A stretch of 64,000 bases of DNA, from contig JBEBJI010000003.1 in NCBI GenBank assembly GCA_040079935.1, forward strand, positions 62,001-126,000, given 5' to 3'. The notes under the pieces were generated by a model. That model did no database searches and was not told the origin of the DNA. It saw only the letters and a list, made by a program, of their open reading frames with translations. The position numbers and the translations under genes were made by a program. Origin of the DNA: Methylotenera_A sp040079935 (GTDB lineage: Bacteria; Pseudomonadota; Gammaproteobacteria; Burkholderiales; Methylophilaceae). Below are positions 34,017 through 42,578 of this stretch, in pieces. Positions within the stretch are counted from its first letter, which is position 1. Each line of letters starts with the position of its first letter.

Positions 34017-35749
34017 ACCACCTCTTTTGCATCTTCAATTGATTCAGGTGGAATCACGATGTTGGTGTTAGGCGAATCTTGCGGCACAGCGAGCATACGC
34101 AAGGCATCCGCCATGACTGCGGCAAACACTGGCGCGGCAACTATGCCGCCATAATATTGTTCATTTTCAATGTTGGGTTCATCGATCATCACCGCCATAA
34201 TCAAGCGTGGATTAGACGCTGGCGCAATGCCTACAAACGAACCTACATATTTATCTTTTTCGTAACCTGTGCCGCCAATTTTATGTGCGGTGCCTGTTTT
34301 TCCTGCCACGCGATAACCCGCGACCTGTGCCCTTAACGCAGTACCGCCTGGTTGTATTACCATCTCGAGCATATCTTTTACATCATTGGCCACTTGTGCC
34401 GAAAATACTTGGTGACCTACTGGCGACTCAGTCAACTTGGTAAGCGAAACTGGCTTTAATTCACCTTCATTCGCAAATACGGTGTAAGCGCGCGCTAACT
34501 GTAATAAAGTGACGCTAATTCCATGCCCATACGACATGGTTGCCTGCTCAATGGGTCGCCAAGTTTTGTAACTGCGCAAAATACCTGAGGCCTCACCAGG
34601 AAAGCCAATATTGGCGCGCGAGCCAAAACCCAGCTGGTTAAAGGTACTCCAGAGCTCTTCTTTTTTTAGGCTTAAAGCCATTTTCGCCGCACCAACATTG
34701 GACGATTTCTGTATCACTTGCGCTACCGTTAAAACGCCATGGGGATGCGCATCATGAATGGTGGCTGGACCTATATTCATAGCACCTGGTGCAGTTTGAA
34801 TTTTAGTATCAGGTTGATAATCCCCGAACTGCATTGCCGCAGCCGCTGTCACCGCCTTCATAGTCGAGCCTGGCTCAAACATATCGGTAATCGCGCGATT
34901 ACGCGTTTTTCCTTTAATATTCACTGGATTATTTGGGTTATACGTGGGCAAATTCACCATTGCCAATACTTCACCCGTTTTTGCGTCCAGTATCACCACC
35001 GCGCCTGCCTTGGCTCTATGCGCTTCTACCGCTTTTTGCAACTCTCTAAACGCCAAATATTGCAGACGCCTATCAATACTCAACACCAAATCGCGTCCAT
35101 CCTGCGGAACTTTCACCGCTTCTAAATCTTCTACAATATGGCCTTGCCTATCTTGAATCACGCGGCGACTGCCCGCCTTGCCAGAAAGCACGCTGTTTTG
35201 CGCCAACTCGAAACCTTCTTGACCGTTATCATCAATGCCTGTGAAGCCGACCAAATGCGCGGTGACGTCGCCTGCAGGATAAAAGCGCTTGTACTCACGT
35301 TGCAAAAACACACCTGGAATTTCTAGGCTCATTACTTTCGCGGCTAAATCTGGTGAAATGCGGCGCTTTAAATAGACAAATTCACGCTCTCTATTGGCAA
35401 TTTTTTTGTCTATATCTTTGGTTTTTATCGTAAGTAATTTAGCTAATGCAATTTTTTGTTTTTTGTTGATTTCTACGTCTGGCGGACTTGCCCACACCGA
35501 TTCCACTGGGCTACTAATCGCAAGCAACTCACCATTTCTATCAGTAATTTTGCCGCGATGCGCTTGCAGCACCAAGGCGCGGCTGTAACGCGCATCACCC
35601 TTTTGCTGTAAGAAATCTTTATGTAAACTTTGCAAATAGATGCCTCGCATAAAAAGGCCTGCAAACAGCACTAGCACGCTAATGAGTAGCACTCGCCTGC
35701 GCCAGGCGGGCAACTTAACAATGTGATGCTGCGGGTGGTTATAAGCCAT
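34013..35749 (-). CDS. ftsI: Septal peptidoglycan transpeptidase (PBP3)
   Basis: Class B penicillin-binding protein crosslinking septal peptidoglycan. 578 residues: a membrane anchor at about residues 18-38 (VLLISVLVLFAGLFMRG), a dimerisation domain (GKITDRNGELLAISSPVESV split over residues 65-84), then the transpeptidase domain with EPGSTMKAVTAA (SxxK), QKSSNVGAAK (SxN) and AGKTGTAHK (KTG). It follows ftsL after two bases and overlaps murE. Confidence 0.97.
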   Translation of the reverse strand: MAYNHPQHHIVKLPAWRRRVLLISVLVLFAGLFMRGIYLQSLHKDFLQQKGDARYSRALVLQAHRGKITDRNGELLAISSPVESVWASPPDVEINKKQKIALAKLLTIKTKDIDKKIANREREFVYLKRRISPDLAAKVMSLEIPGVFLQREYKRFYPAGDVTAHLVGFTGIDDNGQEGFELAQNSVLSGKAGSRRVIQDRQGHIVEDLEAVKVPQDGRDLVLSIDRRLQYLAFRELQKAVEAHRAKAGAVVILDAKTGEVLAMVNLPTYNPNNPVNIKGKTRNRAITDMFEPGSTMKAVTAAAAMQFGDYQPDTKIQTAPGAMNIGPATIHDAHPHGVLTVAQVIQKSSNVGAAKMALSLKKEELWSTFNQLGFGSRANIGFPGEASGILRSYKTWRPIEQATMSYGHGISVTLLQLARAYTVFANEGELKPVSLTKLTESPVGHQVFSAQVANDVKDMLEMVIQPGGTALRAQVAGYRVAGKTGTAHKIGGTGYEKDKYVGSFVGIAPASNPRLIMAVMIDEPNIENEQYYGGIVAAPVFAAVMADALRMLAVPQDSPNTNIVIPPESIEDAKEVV

Positions 35750-35751
35750 GT

Positions 35752-36027
35752 TTACTGTTTCATTTCTTCAAGTGAAATCACTTGTATGCGTTTTGCGTCA
35801 GGCACTTGCATATTTAATTTTTTCGCCGCCAGCTCTTCTACGCGCGAGTGCATCGCCCAAGTGCTTTGTTCTAGCTGCAATTGACCATATTCTGTATCGT
35901 ATTTCTTACCCAAGTTTTGCAACTGCTCTAGCTCAAAATACAATTTGCGCGCCTTATGTTGCGAGGTCACGATGCTCAAGCCCACCAAGATAAGCACAAA
36001 AAATAAGGTTAAATTGAGGCGCGTCAT
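35752..36027 (-). CDS. ftsL: Cell division protein FtsL
   Basis: Small divisome protein, 91 residues from MTRLNLTLFFVLILVGLS. One membrane helix at residues about 4-22 followed by a periplasmic coiled coil (KLYFELEQLQNLGKKYDTEY) that pairs with FtsB. ATG at 36027 chosen because it overlaps the rsmH stop as ATGA; a longer upstream version would add 15 atypical residues. Identity rests on position and architecture more than on sequence, as is usual for FtsL. Confidence 0.92.
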   Translation of the reverse strand: MTRLNLTLFFVLILVGLSIVTSQHKARKLYFELEQLQNLGKKYDTEYGQLQLEQSTWAMHSRVEELAAKKLNMQVPDAKRIQVISLEEMKQ

Positions 36028-37022
36028 GTTGTAGCCGTTCGTTCTGCCACGCGCATAACAGCACTTCTGCAACGCACATTTTGTTTGATTTCAACGGCGC
36101 TTGGTTTGATGGCTTTACCTATCAATGCCAACCTTGGCTGCGGCAAATCTTTCGCTTTAATCGGAAAATTGCTTGGTAAATCATCACGATTCTGTTCGTT
36201 CTGAATAAAGCGCTTCACAATTCTATCTTCCAGCGAATGAAAACTAATGACCACCAATCTGCCGCCAGCGGCCAATAAATTCAGGCATTGCGGCAGTATT
36301 AGCGATAACTCCTCAAGCTCTTGATTGACGAAAATCCGTAAAGCTTGAAAGGTGCGCGTGGCTGGGTTCTGCCCCGGCTCGACCTTGGGGATTGCACTTG
36401 CCACGATCGCGGCAAGCTGTCCTGTAGTGGTGATGGCGCGCCCATCATTGCGCTCCTTAATAATCGCCCTTGCAACCTGCTTAGCAAACCGTTCTTCACC
36501 ATAATTTTTTATAACCTCCCCTAATTGTTGCTCTGAAATTGTGGACAGCAGTTCTGCAACTGTTTTGCCACGCGTCTGATCCATGCGCATATCGAGTGGA
36601 CCATCAAACCTAAAACTAAAACCACGCTCGCCTTCGTCGATTTGTGGCGACGAAATGCCGAGATCCAGCAAAATGCCATCAACGTGCGTTAAATTATTTT
36701 CTTTTGCCAATTTATTGATTTCTGAAAAGTGCTGATGCGAGATGTGAAATCGCGCGTCTTGAATTTGTTTGCCTGCTTCTAAAGCTACCAAATCTCTATC
36801 TATAGCGAATAGGCGACCAGTCTTGCCCAACTTGGATAATATTTTTTTGCTGTGCCCACCGCGACCAAATGTGCCATCAATGTAAGTGCCACTGGGTTTG
36901 ATGTTGAGCGCTTCAACCGCCTCATTGAGCAAAACCGTAATGTGTGTTGAAACTGTTGACATTGTTGCTGGCGACACTGGGACTGGGGCTGTTGCGGGCG
37001 CCGAACTCGCGCCCGTCATCAT
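36024..37022 (-). CDS. rsmH: 16S rRNA (cytosine1402-N4)-methyltransferase
   Basis: Methylates N4 of C1402 in the ribosomal P site (formerly mraW). Up to 332 residues; THITVLLNEAVEALNIKPSG, DGTFGRGGHSKKIL (SAM site), GILLDLGISSPQIDEGERGF and the C-terminal VVISFHSLEDRIVKRFI. The N-terminus carries an extra low-complexity Ala/Pro/Val/Ser stretch of about 20 residues before MSTVSTHITVLL. The start at 37022 overlaps the mraZ stop as ATGA, but the ATG at 36962 is also possible. Confidence 0.96.
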   Translation of the reverse strand: MMTGASSAPATAPVPVSPATMSTVSTHITVLLNEAVEALNIKPSGTYIDGTFGRGGHSKKILSKLGKTGRLFAIDRDLVALEAGKQIQDARFHISHQHFSEINKLAKENNLTHVDGILLDLGISSPQIDEGERGFSFRFDGPLDMRMDQTRGKTVAELLSTISEQQLGEVIKNYGEERFAKQVARAIIKERNDGRAITTTGQLAAIVASAIPKVEPGQNPATRTFQALRIFVNQELEELSLILPQCLNLLAAGGRLVVISFHSLEDRIVKRFIQNEQNRDDLPSNFPIKAKDLPQPRLALIGKAIKPSAVEIKQNVRCRSAVMRVAERTATT

Positions 37023-37465
37023 AGTGAAAAACCTTCTAATTCTGCGGGCATCTCAATGCCATCGCCACCCATGACGTTTTCAAGCTGTTTGCGCCAAGCT
37101 TCCATATTCCACATTTCAAAATGGCTGCCTTGACCTACCAACATGACATCTTTTGCTAAACTTGCAAATTCGCGTAACACAGGCGAAACTAGCATACGAC
37201 CAGCATTATCAATCGTAATATCTTCTGCATAACCTACCAGCAAACGTTGCAAGCCAGAAGACTGTTTATCAAAACTGGAAAGCGCCATCATTTTGGCTTC
37301 AATCGGCTCCCACGCGGGTTGTGGATACAACAATAAGCATCCGTGCGGGTGCGCAGTCAACACCACATTGCCCGCAGATTGCCTTAAAAGTGCATCGCGA
37401 TGCTTAGCAGGCACTGCTAGCCTACCCTTTGCATCCATACTTAAATTTGTCGCGCCGCGAAACAT
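37019..37465 (-). CDS. mraZ: Transcriptional regulator MraZ
   Basis: AbrB/SpoVT-like DNA-binding protein that represses the dcw operon. 148 residues with the two family repeats: GATNLSMDAKGRLAVPAKHR (N-terminal) and EDITIDNAGRMLVSPVLREF (C-terminal). First gene of the cluster; three boxes matching its binding pattern lie 85-110 bases upstream of the start, so autoregulation is likely. Confidence 0.96.
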   Translation of the reverse strand: MFRGATNLSMDAKGRLAVPAKHRDALLRQSAGNVVLTAHPHGCLLLYPQPAWEPIEAKMMALSSFDKQSSGLQRLLVGYAEDITIDNAGRMLVSPVLREFASLAKDVMLVGQGSHFEMWNMEAWRKQLENVMGGDGIEMPAELEGFSL

Positions 37466-37772
37466 GATTGAATAAAAGCCTTATAATTTCTTATCTTTAT
37501 TGAGTAAAAAGCGAGGAATCACTAACTACCCCTAGCTTGAGTTAGTCATTCCCCACAAAAACCCACTTTTCCCCACAAATTGAACTATAGATAAAAAAAA
37601 AGCGCTTTGCAAGCACTTTTTGACATTTTTTCTTTATAAGACAAAGACTTAGCGCATTTTTGTTGAAAAAACAAAAATGTTAATAATCAATAAGTTATAA
37701 AATTAAGTGAATGTGAAATATCAGTATTACTGATTATGTGATTGAATTGCATGGATGGCGCAATTTAGAAAG
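37466..37772 (-). other. 307-base region mraZ/rnpB
   Basis: No gene seen. Holds the dcw promoter and MraZ boxes at 37551-37612; the remainder to 37772 is AT-rich. The end of rnpB reads into this region; no clear terminator hairpin with T-run was found there. Confidence 0.6.
37551..37612 (-). promoter_or_regulatory. dcw promoter and three MraZ boxes
   Basis: On the minus strand: -35 TTGCAA (37607-37612), 17-base spacer, -10 TATAGT (37584-37589), then GTGGGG (37571-37576), GTGGGT (37561-37566) and GTGGGG (37551-37556). The boxes are direct repeats with exact 10-base period, the known MraZ operator layout of three TGGGN units separated by 5 bases. Placement right after the -10 fits repression. 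Confidence 0.82.
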
Positions 37773-38074
37773 AGTGAAGCTAGCCGATAAGCCGGGTTCT
37801 GTCGTGCATTGCTACACGCAACAGTCATTCATCTAGGCGCGCAATTACTCACGCGCTCAAGCAACCTACCCGCTGGCAGCGCGAGCCACGCCTATTGCCA
37901 GCCTATTTGGTCTTGCTGCAGATGGAGGTTACCGCGTTTCACCGTAACTTAATACGCTCGTCTCTGTGGCCCTATTCCGCACCTCACGGTGTACGGCCGT
38001 TAGCCGTCATCTTGCTCTTTGCAGCCCGGACTTTCCTCCCCCAATTGCTTGGCGGCGACTGTCTAGCTAGCTTC
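37773..38074 (-). ncRNA. rnpB: RNase P RNA
   Basis: Catalytic RNA that removes tRNA 5' leaders. On the minus strand it starts GAAGCTAGCTAGACAGTCGC and contains GAGGAAAGTCCGGGCT (conserved P3/P4 5' side), GGTAACCTCCATC, GCAAGACCAAATAGG and the 3' AACCCGGCTTATCGGCTAGC that closes P4 and P1. About 300 bases, shorter than the 377 of E. coli, so some peripheral helices are reduced. A -10-like TAAAAT (38081-38086) lies 6 bases before the inferred 5' end. Confidence 0.93.
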
Positions 38075-38112
38075 AGCGTTATTTTAACACGTTAACAAGG
38101 CGAAAATTTACT

Positions 38113-38147
38113 GCTCTGAGACCCAATATCCATGCGGCTTCCAGAGC
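38113..38147 (+). repeat. 35-bp palindromic repeat, copy G (intergenic)
   Basis: GCTCTGAGACCC, exact core AATATCCATGC, GGCTTCCAGAGC. Lies between rnpB and the BON/EF-hand gene. Confidence 0.85.
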
Positions 38148-38162
38148 ATCTATTTTAATTAC

Positions 38163-38657
38163 TTAAGGCTTAACTACTAAACCATTTTTAACCGATTTAA
38201 CACCTTTTACACTCGCAGCGATTTGCTCGGCGCGATTTTTAGTGGCTTGGTCATTTACAAAGCCGCTCAAAATCACAATATTGTCTTTAGTTTCCACGCT
38301 CACTTTAAAACTTTTAATGCCTTTTTCCAGCAAATATTTAGATTTAATTTTTGTGGTAATCGCGCTGTCAGCGGCGGCCTGCTTGGCTTCTTTTTGCTGT
38401 ACGGCTGATTTATGAGTGGAATATTCATCATAGCTTAAGCTGCCATTGTGATTTTTATCTGCTTTGCTGAAACTGCTAAAATCATACATGCTGTCTTTTT
38501 TAATTTCTGAAGCGCTTAATTTTCCATCGCTATCTACATCTAGCATTTTAAAATCATGCTGCAGACTAGTTTGATTAATTTCATCTGTGTCAAAAGCAAG
38601 CACTGGCGTGCTTTGCAGGCCGATTAAAATTACAAAAATTATATTCATTTGTCGCAT
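38163..38657 (-). CDS. Exported EF-hand plus BON domain protein
   Basis: 164 residues. A signal peptide (residues 1-21, ending STPVLAFD) is followed by two EF-hand calcium loops, DVDSDGKLSASE (about 40-51) and DKNHNGSLSYDE (about 67-78). Then a BON domain at about 95-162 (KIKSKYLLEKGIKSFKVSVE, VVILSGFVND-like, IAASVKGVKSVKNGL). BON domains bind phospholipid surfaces in the periplasm; EF-hands suggest calcium-dependent behaviour. The pairing is not one I recall as common. Faces no obvious operon partner except pyrC 14 bases upstream. Confidence 0.8.
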   Translation of the reverse strand: MRQMNIIFVILIGLQSTPVLAFDTDEINQTSLQHDFKMLDVDSDGKLSASEIKKDSMYDFSSFSKADKNHNGSLSYDEYSTHKSAVQQKEAKQAAADSAITTKIKSKYLLEKGIKSFKVSVETKDNIVILSGFVNDQATKNRAEQIAASVKGVKSVKNGLVVKP

Positions 38658-38671
38658 TTTTATCCCAAACT

Positions 38672-39706
38672 TTAAATGAGTTTCCAGTGCACTTGTTGCC
38701 CTGCTCTTAATGGTACTAGACTGTCATTTTCCAAAGGTAGTTCATTCGGCACGGTCCAGCTGGTTTTTTCCAGCGTAATTTTGCTCGTATTTCTTGGCAA
38801 ACCGTAAAAATCTGCACCGTAAAAACTAGCGAATGCTTCTAGCTTATCGAGTGCATTGGCGGCTTCAAACGCCTCCGCATAAAGCTCAATCGCCGCATGC
38901 GCCGTGTAGATGCCGGCACAGCCACAAGCCGCTTCTTTCGTGTGTTTGGCGTGCGGTGCGCTATCGGTGCCGAGGAAGAATTTTGCGTTACCAGAAGTCG
39001 CCTCTTTCACCAAAGCCAGCCGATGCTGTTCGCGTTTTAAAATCGGCAAACAGTAATGATGCGGCCGAATGCCGCCTTTGAACATGTCGTTGCGATTCAA
39101 TAGTAAATGATGCACCGTAATAGTAGCGGCAACGTTATTTGGCGAAGCTGTCACAAAATCGGCGGCGTCTTTGGTGGTGATATGCTCAAACACCACTTTT
39201 AAGGCTGGAAAGCGCTTAAGCAAAGGCGTCATGTGGCGATCGATAAAAACCTTTTCGCGGTCAAAAACATCCACATCGCTGTCTGTCACTTCTGCATGCA
39301 CCAGCAGCGGTAAACCTGCATCCTGCATAGCTTCCAGTGCATTTGCACATTTCATTAAATCCGTCACGCCAGAATCAGAATTGGTCGTCGCCCCTGCTGG
39401 ATAAAGCTTAACGCCGTGAATAAATCCGCTGGCTTTGGCGCGTTTTATTTCATCAGCGCTCGTGTTGTCAGTTAAATACAAGGTCATCAAAGGCTCAAAT
39501 TCTGCATCTTTTGGTAAAGTAGCCAGAATGCGCTTTTTATAGGCTTCCGCGAGCTCAACCGTCGTCACGGGCGGGCGTAAATTTGGCATCACAATCGCGC
39601 GTGCAAATTGGCGCGCCGTATCGGGCAAAACCGCCTGCAAAGCCACGCCATCGCGCAAATGCAAGTGCCAATCGTCTGGGCGGGTGAGGATAAGTTTAGC
39701 TGTCAT
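38672..39706 (-). CDS. pyrC: Dihydroorotase
   Basis: Zinc amidohydrolase closing carbamoyl aspartate to dihydroorotate in pyrimidine synthesis. The 344-residue length and DWHLHLRDG (metal HxH), NLRPPVTT, LYPAGATTNSDSGV (carboxylated Lys region), VHAEVTDSDVDVFDREKVFI, FEHITTKDAADFV and LGTDSAPHAKHTKE mark the E. coli-type class II enzyme. It starts 2 bases after rsmI on the same strand. Confidence 0.96.
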   Translation of the reverse strand: MTAKLILTRPDDWHLHLRDGVALQAVLPDTARQFARAIVMPNLRPPVTTVELAEAYKKRILATLPKDAEFEPLMTLYLTDNTSADEIKRAKASGFIHGVKLYPAGATTNSDSGVTDLMKCANALEAMQDAGLPLLVHAEVTDSDVDVFDREKVFIDRHMTPLLKRFPALKVVFEHITTKDAADFVTASPNNVAATITVHHLLLNRNDMFKGGIRPHHYCLPILKREQHRLALVKEATSGNAKFFLGTDSAPHAKHTKEAACGCAGIYTAHAAIELYAEAFEAANALDKLEAFASFYGADFYGLPRNTSKITLEKTSWTVPNELPLENDSLVPLRAGQQVHWKLI

Positions 39707-39708
39707 AC

Positions 39709-40563
39709 TTAATTATCTTTTTTCAACTTTAAAGCAAATTCATAAAGGTCATTTTTTTTCAAATGCGTAATTTCTGTCGCCAGCGCCACTGCTTGTTTCA
39801 GCGGCAATTCCGCCAGCAAGCATTTTAATACACGTTGCGCTTCTGCGCTGATTTCTTGTGTATCCACCACTGGGGCGGCTTCTATTAACAAAACAAACTC
39901 GCCACGCTGTTGATTTGCATCGGCCTGCAACCAAGCACTGGAGCGGATTGCAGGGCAGGTATAAATCGTTTCAAATGTCTTGGTTAATTCTCTGCAAAAG
40001 GTGATTTGCCGCTCGCCGCCCAAGACTTGCGCAATATCTTCCACACATTCCACAATACGATGCGGCGCTTCGTACAATACCAAAGTCACCGTTTGCGACT
40101 TTAAAGTTTCTAAAATTTTGCGCCGTGCCGCGCCACTAGCGGGTAAAAAACCATGAAAATAAAAACCGTTTTGCATAATGCCGCTGGACGAAAGTGCAGC
40201 AACCACGGCGCTTGCACCAGGAATCGGCACCACTTTCACGCCCGCCTCACGCGCAATTTTCACCACAATTGCCCCCGGGTCGCTAACTCCAGGTGTACCA
40301 GCATCCGTCACCAATGCGATTTTTTCACCATTTTTAAGTTGCGCTAATAATTTTTCGGCCGATTGCTGCTCGTTATGCTCATGCACAGCGATAAGTTTTT
40401 TCGAAATGCCGAAATGATTCAATAAACCTGAAGAGTGGCGTGTATCCTCGGCCGCAATCGCATCTACACTTTTTAAAATTTCCAGCGCACGTAGCGTAAT
40501 ATCACCTAAATTACCGATTGGCGTAGCGACAACATATAATATGCCTTCTTGCTTCATATTCAT
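39709..40563 (-). CDS. rsmI: 16S rRNA (cytidine1402-2'-O)-methyltransferase
   Basis: Tetrapyrrole-methylase-fold enzyme methylating the 2'-OH of C1402, the same nucleotide RsmH modifies on N4. 284 residues; LYVVATPIGNLGDITLRALE, AEDTRHSSGLLNHFGI, VTDAGTPGVSDPGA, PIPGASAVVAALSSSG and FCRELTKTFETIY. Start MNMKQEG or the second Met. A palindromic copy with a different core gives CPAIRSSAWLQAD just after the ETIY motif. Divergent from yraN, as is common. Confidence 0.95.
   Translation of the reverse strand: MNMKQEGILYVVATPIGNLGDITLRALEILKSVDAIAAEDTRHSSGLLNHFGISKKLIAVHEHNEQQSAEKLLAQLKNGEKIALVTDAGTPGVSDPGAIVVKIAREAGVKVVPIPGASAVVAALSSSGIMQNGFYFHGFLPASGAARRKILETLKSQTVTLVLYEAPHRIVECVEDIAQVLGGERQITFCRELTKTFETIYTCPAIRSSAWLQADANQQRGEFVLLIEAAPVVDTQEISAEAQRVLKCLLAELPLKQAVALATEITHLKKNDLYEFALKLKKDN
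39922..39956 (-). repeat. 35-bp palindrome with variant core, copy N (in rsmI)
   Basis: Plus strand: GGCCTGCAACCA, core AGCACTGGAGC, GGATTGCAGGGC. Same 12-11-12 layout and same outer arm bases as the family, but the core is unrelated to AATATCCATGC. Translated as CPAIRSSAWLQA. Confidence 0.5.
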
Positions 40564-40592
40564 GATTTTAAGCGAAAGCCTTCATATCGCCT

Positions 40593-40958
40593 ATGCAATT
40601 AAACAAAAACAATGCTGGCTTGGAAGCAGAAAAATTAGCTGCAACTTTTTTAGCGGATCATGGCCTTAAATTGGTGGTGAAAAATTATCACTGCCGCTTT
40701 GGTGAAATAGATTTAATTATGATAGATGCCAAAACCCTTGTATTTGTTGAGGTTAAGCTGAGAAGCAACAGCCAATTTGGTGGGGCTGCCGCAAGCATTA
40801 CGCCGCAAAAACAGCAAAAAATGATTCTAACCGCTCAACATTATTTACAACAGCATGTTAAAAACCAAAGCCAAAGCGCATGTCGTTTTGATGCTATTTT
40901 AATGAGTAAAGCCGATTTAAGTAGCATCGAATGGATTCGTAATGCTTTTGAAACATAA
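40593..40958 (+). CDS. yraN: YraN-family (UPF0102) endonuclease-like protein
   Basis: 121 residues with GLEAEKLAATFLADHGLKLV, NYHCRFGEIDLIMID and TLVFVEVKLRSNSQFGG, the Glu-Asp-Glu-x-Lys pattern of the restriction-endonuclease-like fold. Function not established in the family; genetic context with rsmI and dolP-type BON lipoproteins is conserved in proteobacteria. The stop is 96 bases before the BON lipoprotein gene. Confidence 0.9.
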   Translation: MQLNKNNAGLEAEKLAATFLADHGLKLVVKNYHCRFGEIDLIMIDAKTLVFVEVKLRSNSQFGGAAASITPQKQQKMILTAQHYLQQHVKNQSQSACRFDAILMSKADLSSIEWIRNAFET

Positions 40959-41054
40959 TTGGCGTATTATTCGCAAAATTGATGCTTACAAACTACAATT
41001 CTAGTATTTATCTAAATACTTTCAAGCTTAGCCTTTAACCTTAAGGAGTTATCA

Positions 41055-41639
41055 ATGCTTCAGTCTTACAAACATATCATCGCTAAAGTAATTTTGGGTG
41101 TTGCCGTAATTACACAAGTAACTGCATGTTTTCCTATTGTTGCTGGGGGAGCAGCTGCAGGTGGCGCAGTTGCAGCAGATAGACGCACTTCTGGCATTTA
41201 TGTGGAAGATGAAAATATCGAGCTAAAAGCGGTTAAATATGTAGAAACTAATTTAGGTGAAAACGCGCACATTAACATTACCAGTTATAACACCAATGTA
41301 TTGTTAACGGGTGAAGCACCTGATGATGCAACTAAAGCGAAAGCTGAAGCTTTTGTAAAAAGCATTGAACATGTACGTGCGATTACCAATGAGATTGTGG
41401 TTGGGCCAAAATCCTCACTCGGCTCACGTAGCAATGACACGTATTTAACTTCTAAAGTTAAAACGAAATTTGTAACTGAAAACCAGTTTCCAGCCAACTA
41501 TGTAAAAATAGTCACTGAAAATAGCGTGGTGTACTTACTCGGTATTGTAAACAAAACTGAGGCTGACGCTGCTGTTGAAATTGCGCGCAATACCGAAGGT
41601 GTGGACAAAGTAGTTAAAGTATTTGAGTACATGAACTAA
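41055..41639 (+). CDS. BON-domain lipoprotein (DolP/YraP-like)
   Basis: 194 residues. Lipoprotein signal peptide with lipobox VTAC at residues about 24-27, a Gly/Ala-rich stretch, then two BON domains (about 55-110 and 125-192, e.g. NTNVLLTGEAPDDATKAKAE and NSVVYLLGIVNKTEADAAVE). Two BON domains on an outer-membrane lipoprotein is the DolP architecture, a protein maintaining outer membrane integrity at division sites. A strong AAGGAG ribosome site precedes the ATG. A second BON protein lies at 38163-38657. Confidence 0.9.
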   Translation: MLQSYKHIIAKVILGVAVITQVTACFPIVAGGAAAGGAVAADRRTSGIYVEDENIELKAVKYVETNLGENAHINITSYNTNVLLTGEAPDDATKAKAEAFVKSIEHVRAITNEIVVGPKSSLGSRSNDTYLTSKVKTKFVTENQFPANYVKIVTENSVVYLLGIVNKTEADAAVEIARNTEGVDKVVKVFEYMN

Positions 41640-41663
41640 ACAACCCAACTAAAGCATATAGAA

Positions 41664-41981
41664 ATGAAGAAAAAGATGACGAATAACCCAGTAGAAATTA
41701 CAATCGAAGGCCTGACGCGCGCAGGCAAGCCATTCCGCCCAAGCGATTGGGTGGACCGCATGTGCAGCACATTTGCCACGTTTGGCGAAAACCGCAAATT
41801 GCGTTATTCTCCGTATTTGAGACCTGAAGTGGTTAACGGCGTGCGCAGTTTAGCAGTAGACATGAAGCTAAAAGACACTAACCCAGAAGGTTTTGAACAA
41901 CTGATGCAATTTGCTGACGAAAATCAATTAAATATTCTGGATGCAGAAGGCAACAGCATCCCGGTGCCGCTTAACAGCTAA
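41664..41981 (+). CDS. DUF3579 protein
   Basis: 105 residues, soluble. The start MKKKMTNNPVEITIEGLTRA and the stretch PSDWVDRMCSTFATFGENRK followed by RYSPYLRPEVVNGVRSLAVD match the DUF3579 family, widespread in betaproteobacteria and without known function. It is 24 bases downstream of the BON lipoprotein gene and converges with the thioredoxin-like gene, stop to stop with 2 bases between. Confidence 0.85.
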   Translation: MKKKMTNNPVEITIEGLTRAGKPFRPSDWVDRMCSTFATFGENRKLRYSPYLRPEVVNGVRSLAVDMKLKDTNPEGFEQLMQFADENQLNILDAEGNSIPVPLNS

Positions 41982-41983
41982 TT

Positions 41984-42463
41984 TTATTGCTTTTCACGCA
42001 CCATAATCGCTTCTAAATATTGCTTGGTTATAAGGCCGTGCTTAGTTTTAATCAACTTGCCGCTAGGGTCGTAAATAAATGTGGTAGGCAACACTTCTGA
42101 GTGGCCAATTTGCTTGGTGACCTGATCGTCACCTAGCACAATTGGGTACGACATCAGCATGTCATCCACATAATCCGCCACTTCTTTCGCGCTTTGATAA
42201 TCAAACGCAACGCCAAGCATCATCACGTCTTTATTCTTTCGGCTATCATACAAAGCGACTAAATCTGGCACCTCTTCTAAACACGGCGGGCACCAAGTCG
42301 CCCAGTAATTGACAACCACCCATTTACCTTTGTATTGAGACAAAGTGTGCTTTTTTCCAGCCATGTCTGTTAGCGCAAAATTATTTGCAGCGTAAGCAAC
42401 GGCGTGCATACCAAACAGAATAGTAATTAATATTGCATGTAAAATTGATTTTTTATACAACAC
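41984..42463 (-). CDS. TlpA-type periplasmic thioredoxin
   Basis: 159 residues with a signal peptide or anchor (residues about 6-25, ending AVAYAAN) and a TlpA/ResA fold: LTDMAGKKHTLSQYKGKWVV, the redox motif NYWATWCPPCLEEVP (CPPC) and the cis-Pro segment SEVLPTTFIYDPSGK. Likely reduces disulfides in the periplasm, for example in cytochrome maturation; partner unknown. Confidence 0.9.
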   Translation of the reverse strand: MLYKKSILHAILITILFGMHAVAYAANNFALTDMAGKKHTLSQYKGKWVVVNYWATWCPPCLEEVPDLVALYDSRKNKDVMMLGVAFDYQSAKEVADYVDDMLMSYPIVLGDDQVTKQIGHSEVLPTTFIYDPSGKLIKTKHGLITKQYLEAIMVREKQ

Positions 42464-42578
42464 AAGCCTTTATAATCTTAGATATACCATTAAAAATAAA
42501 GCAAAAAAGTGACAAACTTAGAATTACGCTCTAATATAGGGCGTTGCACATGTTTTAAGTATTATCAGCGGAGTTTGC

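Noticed and set aside
38586..38620. Possible half repeat in the BON/EF-hand signal peptide (AGCACTGGCGT, GCTTTGCAGGCC)
   Set aside because: Resembles the variant core of copy N, but one arm is missing and the match may be chance.
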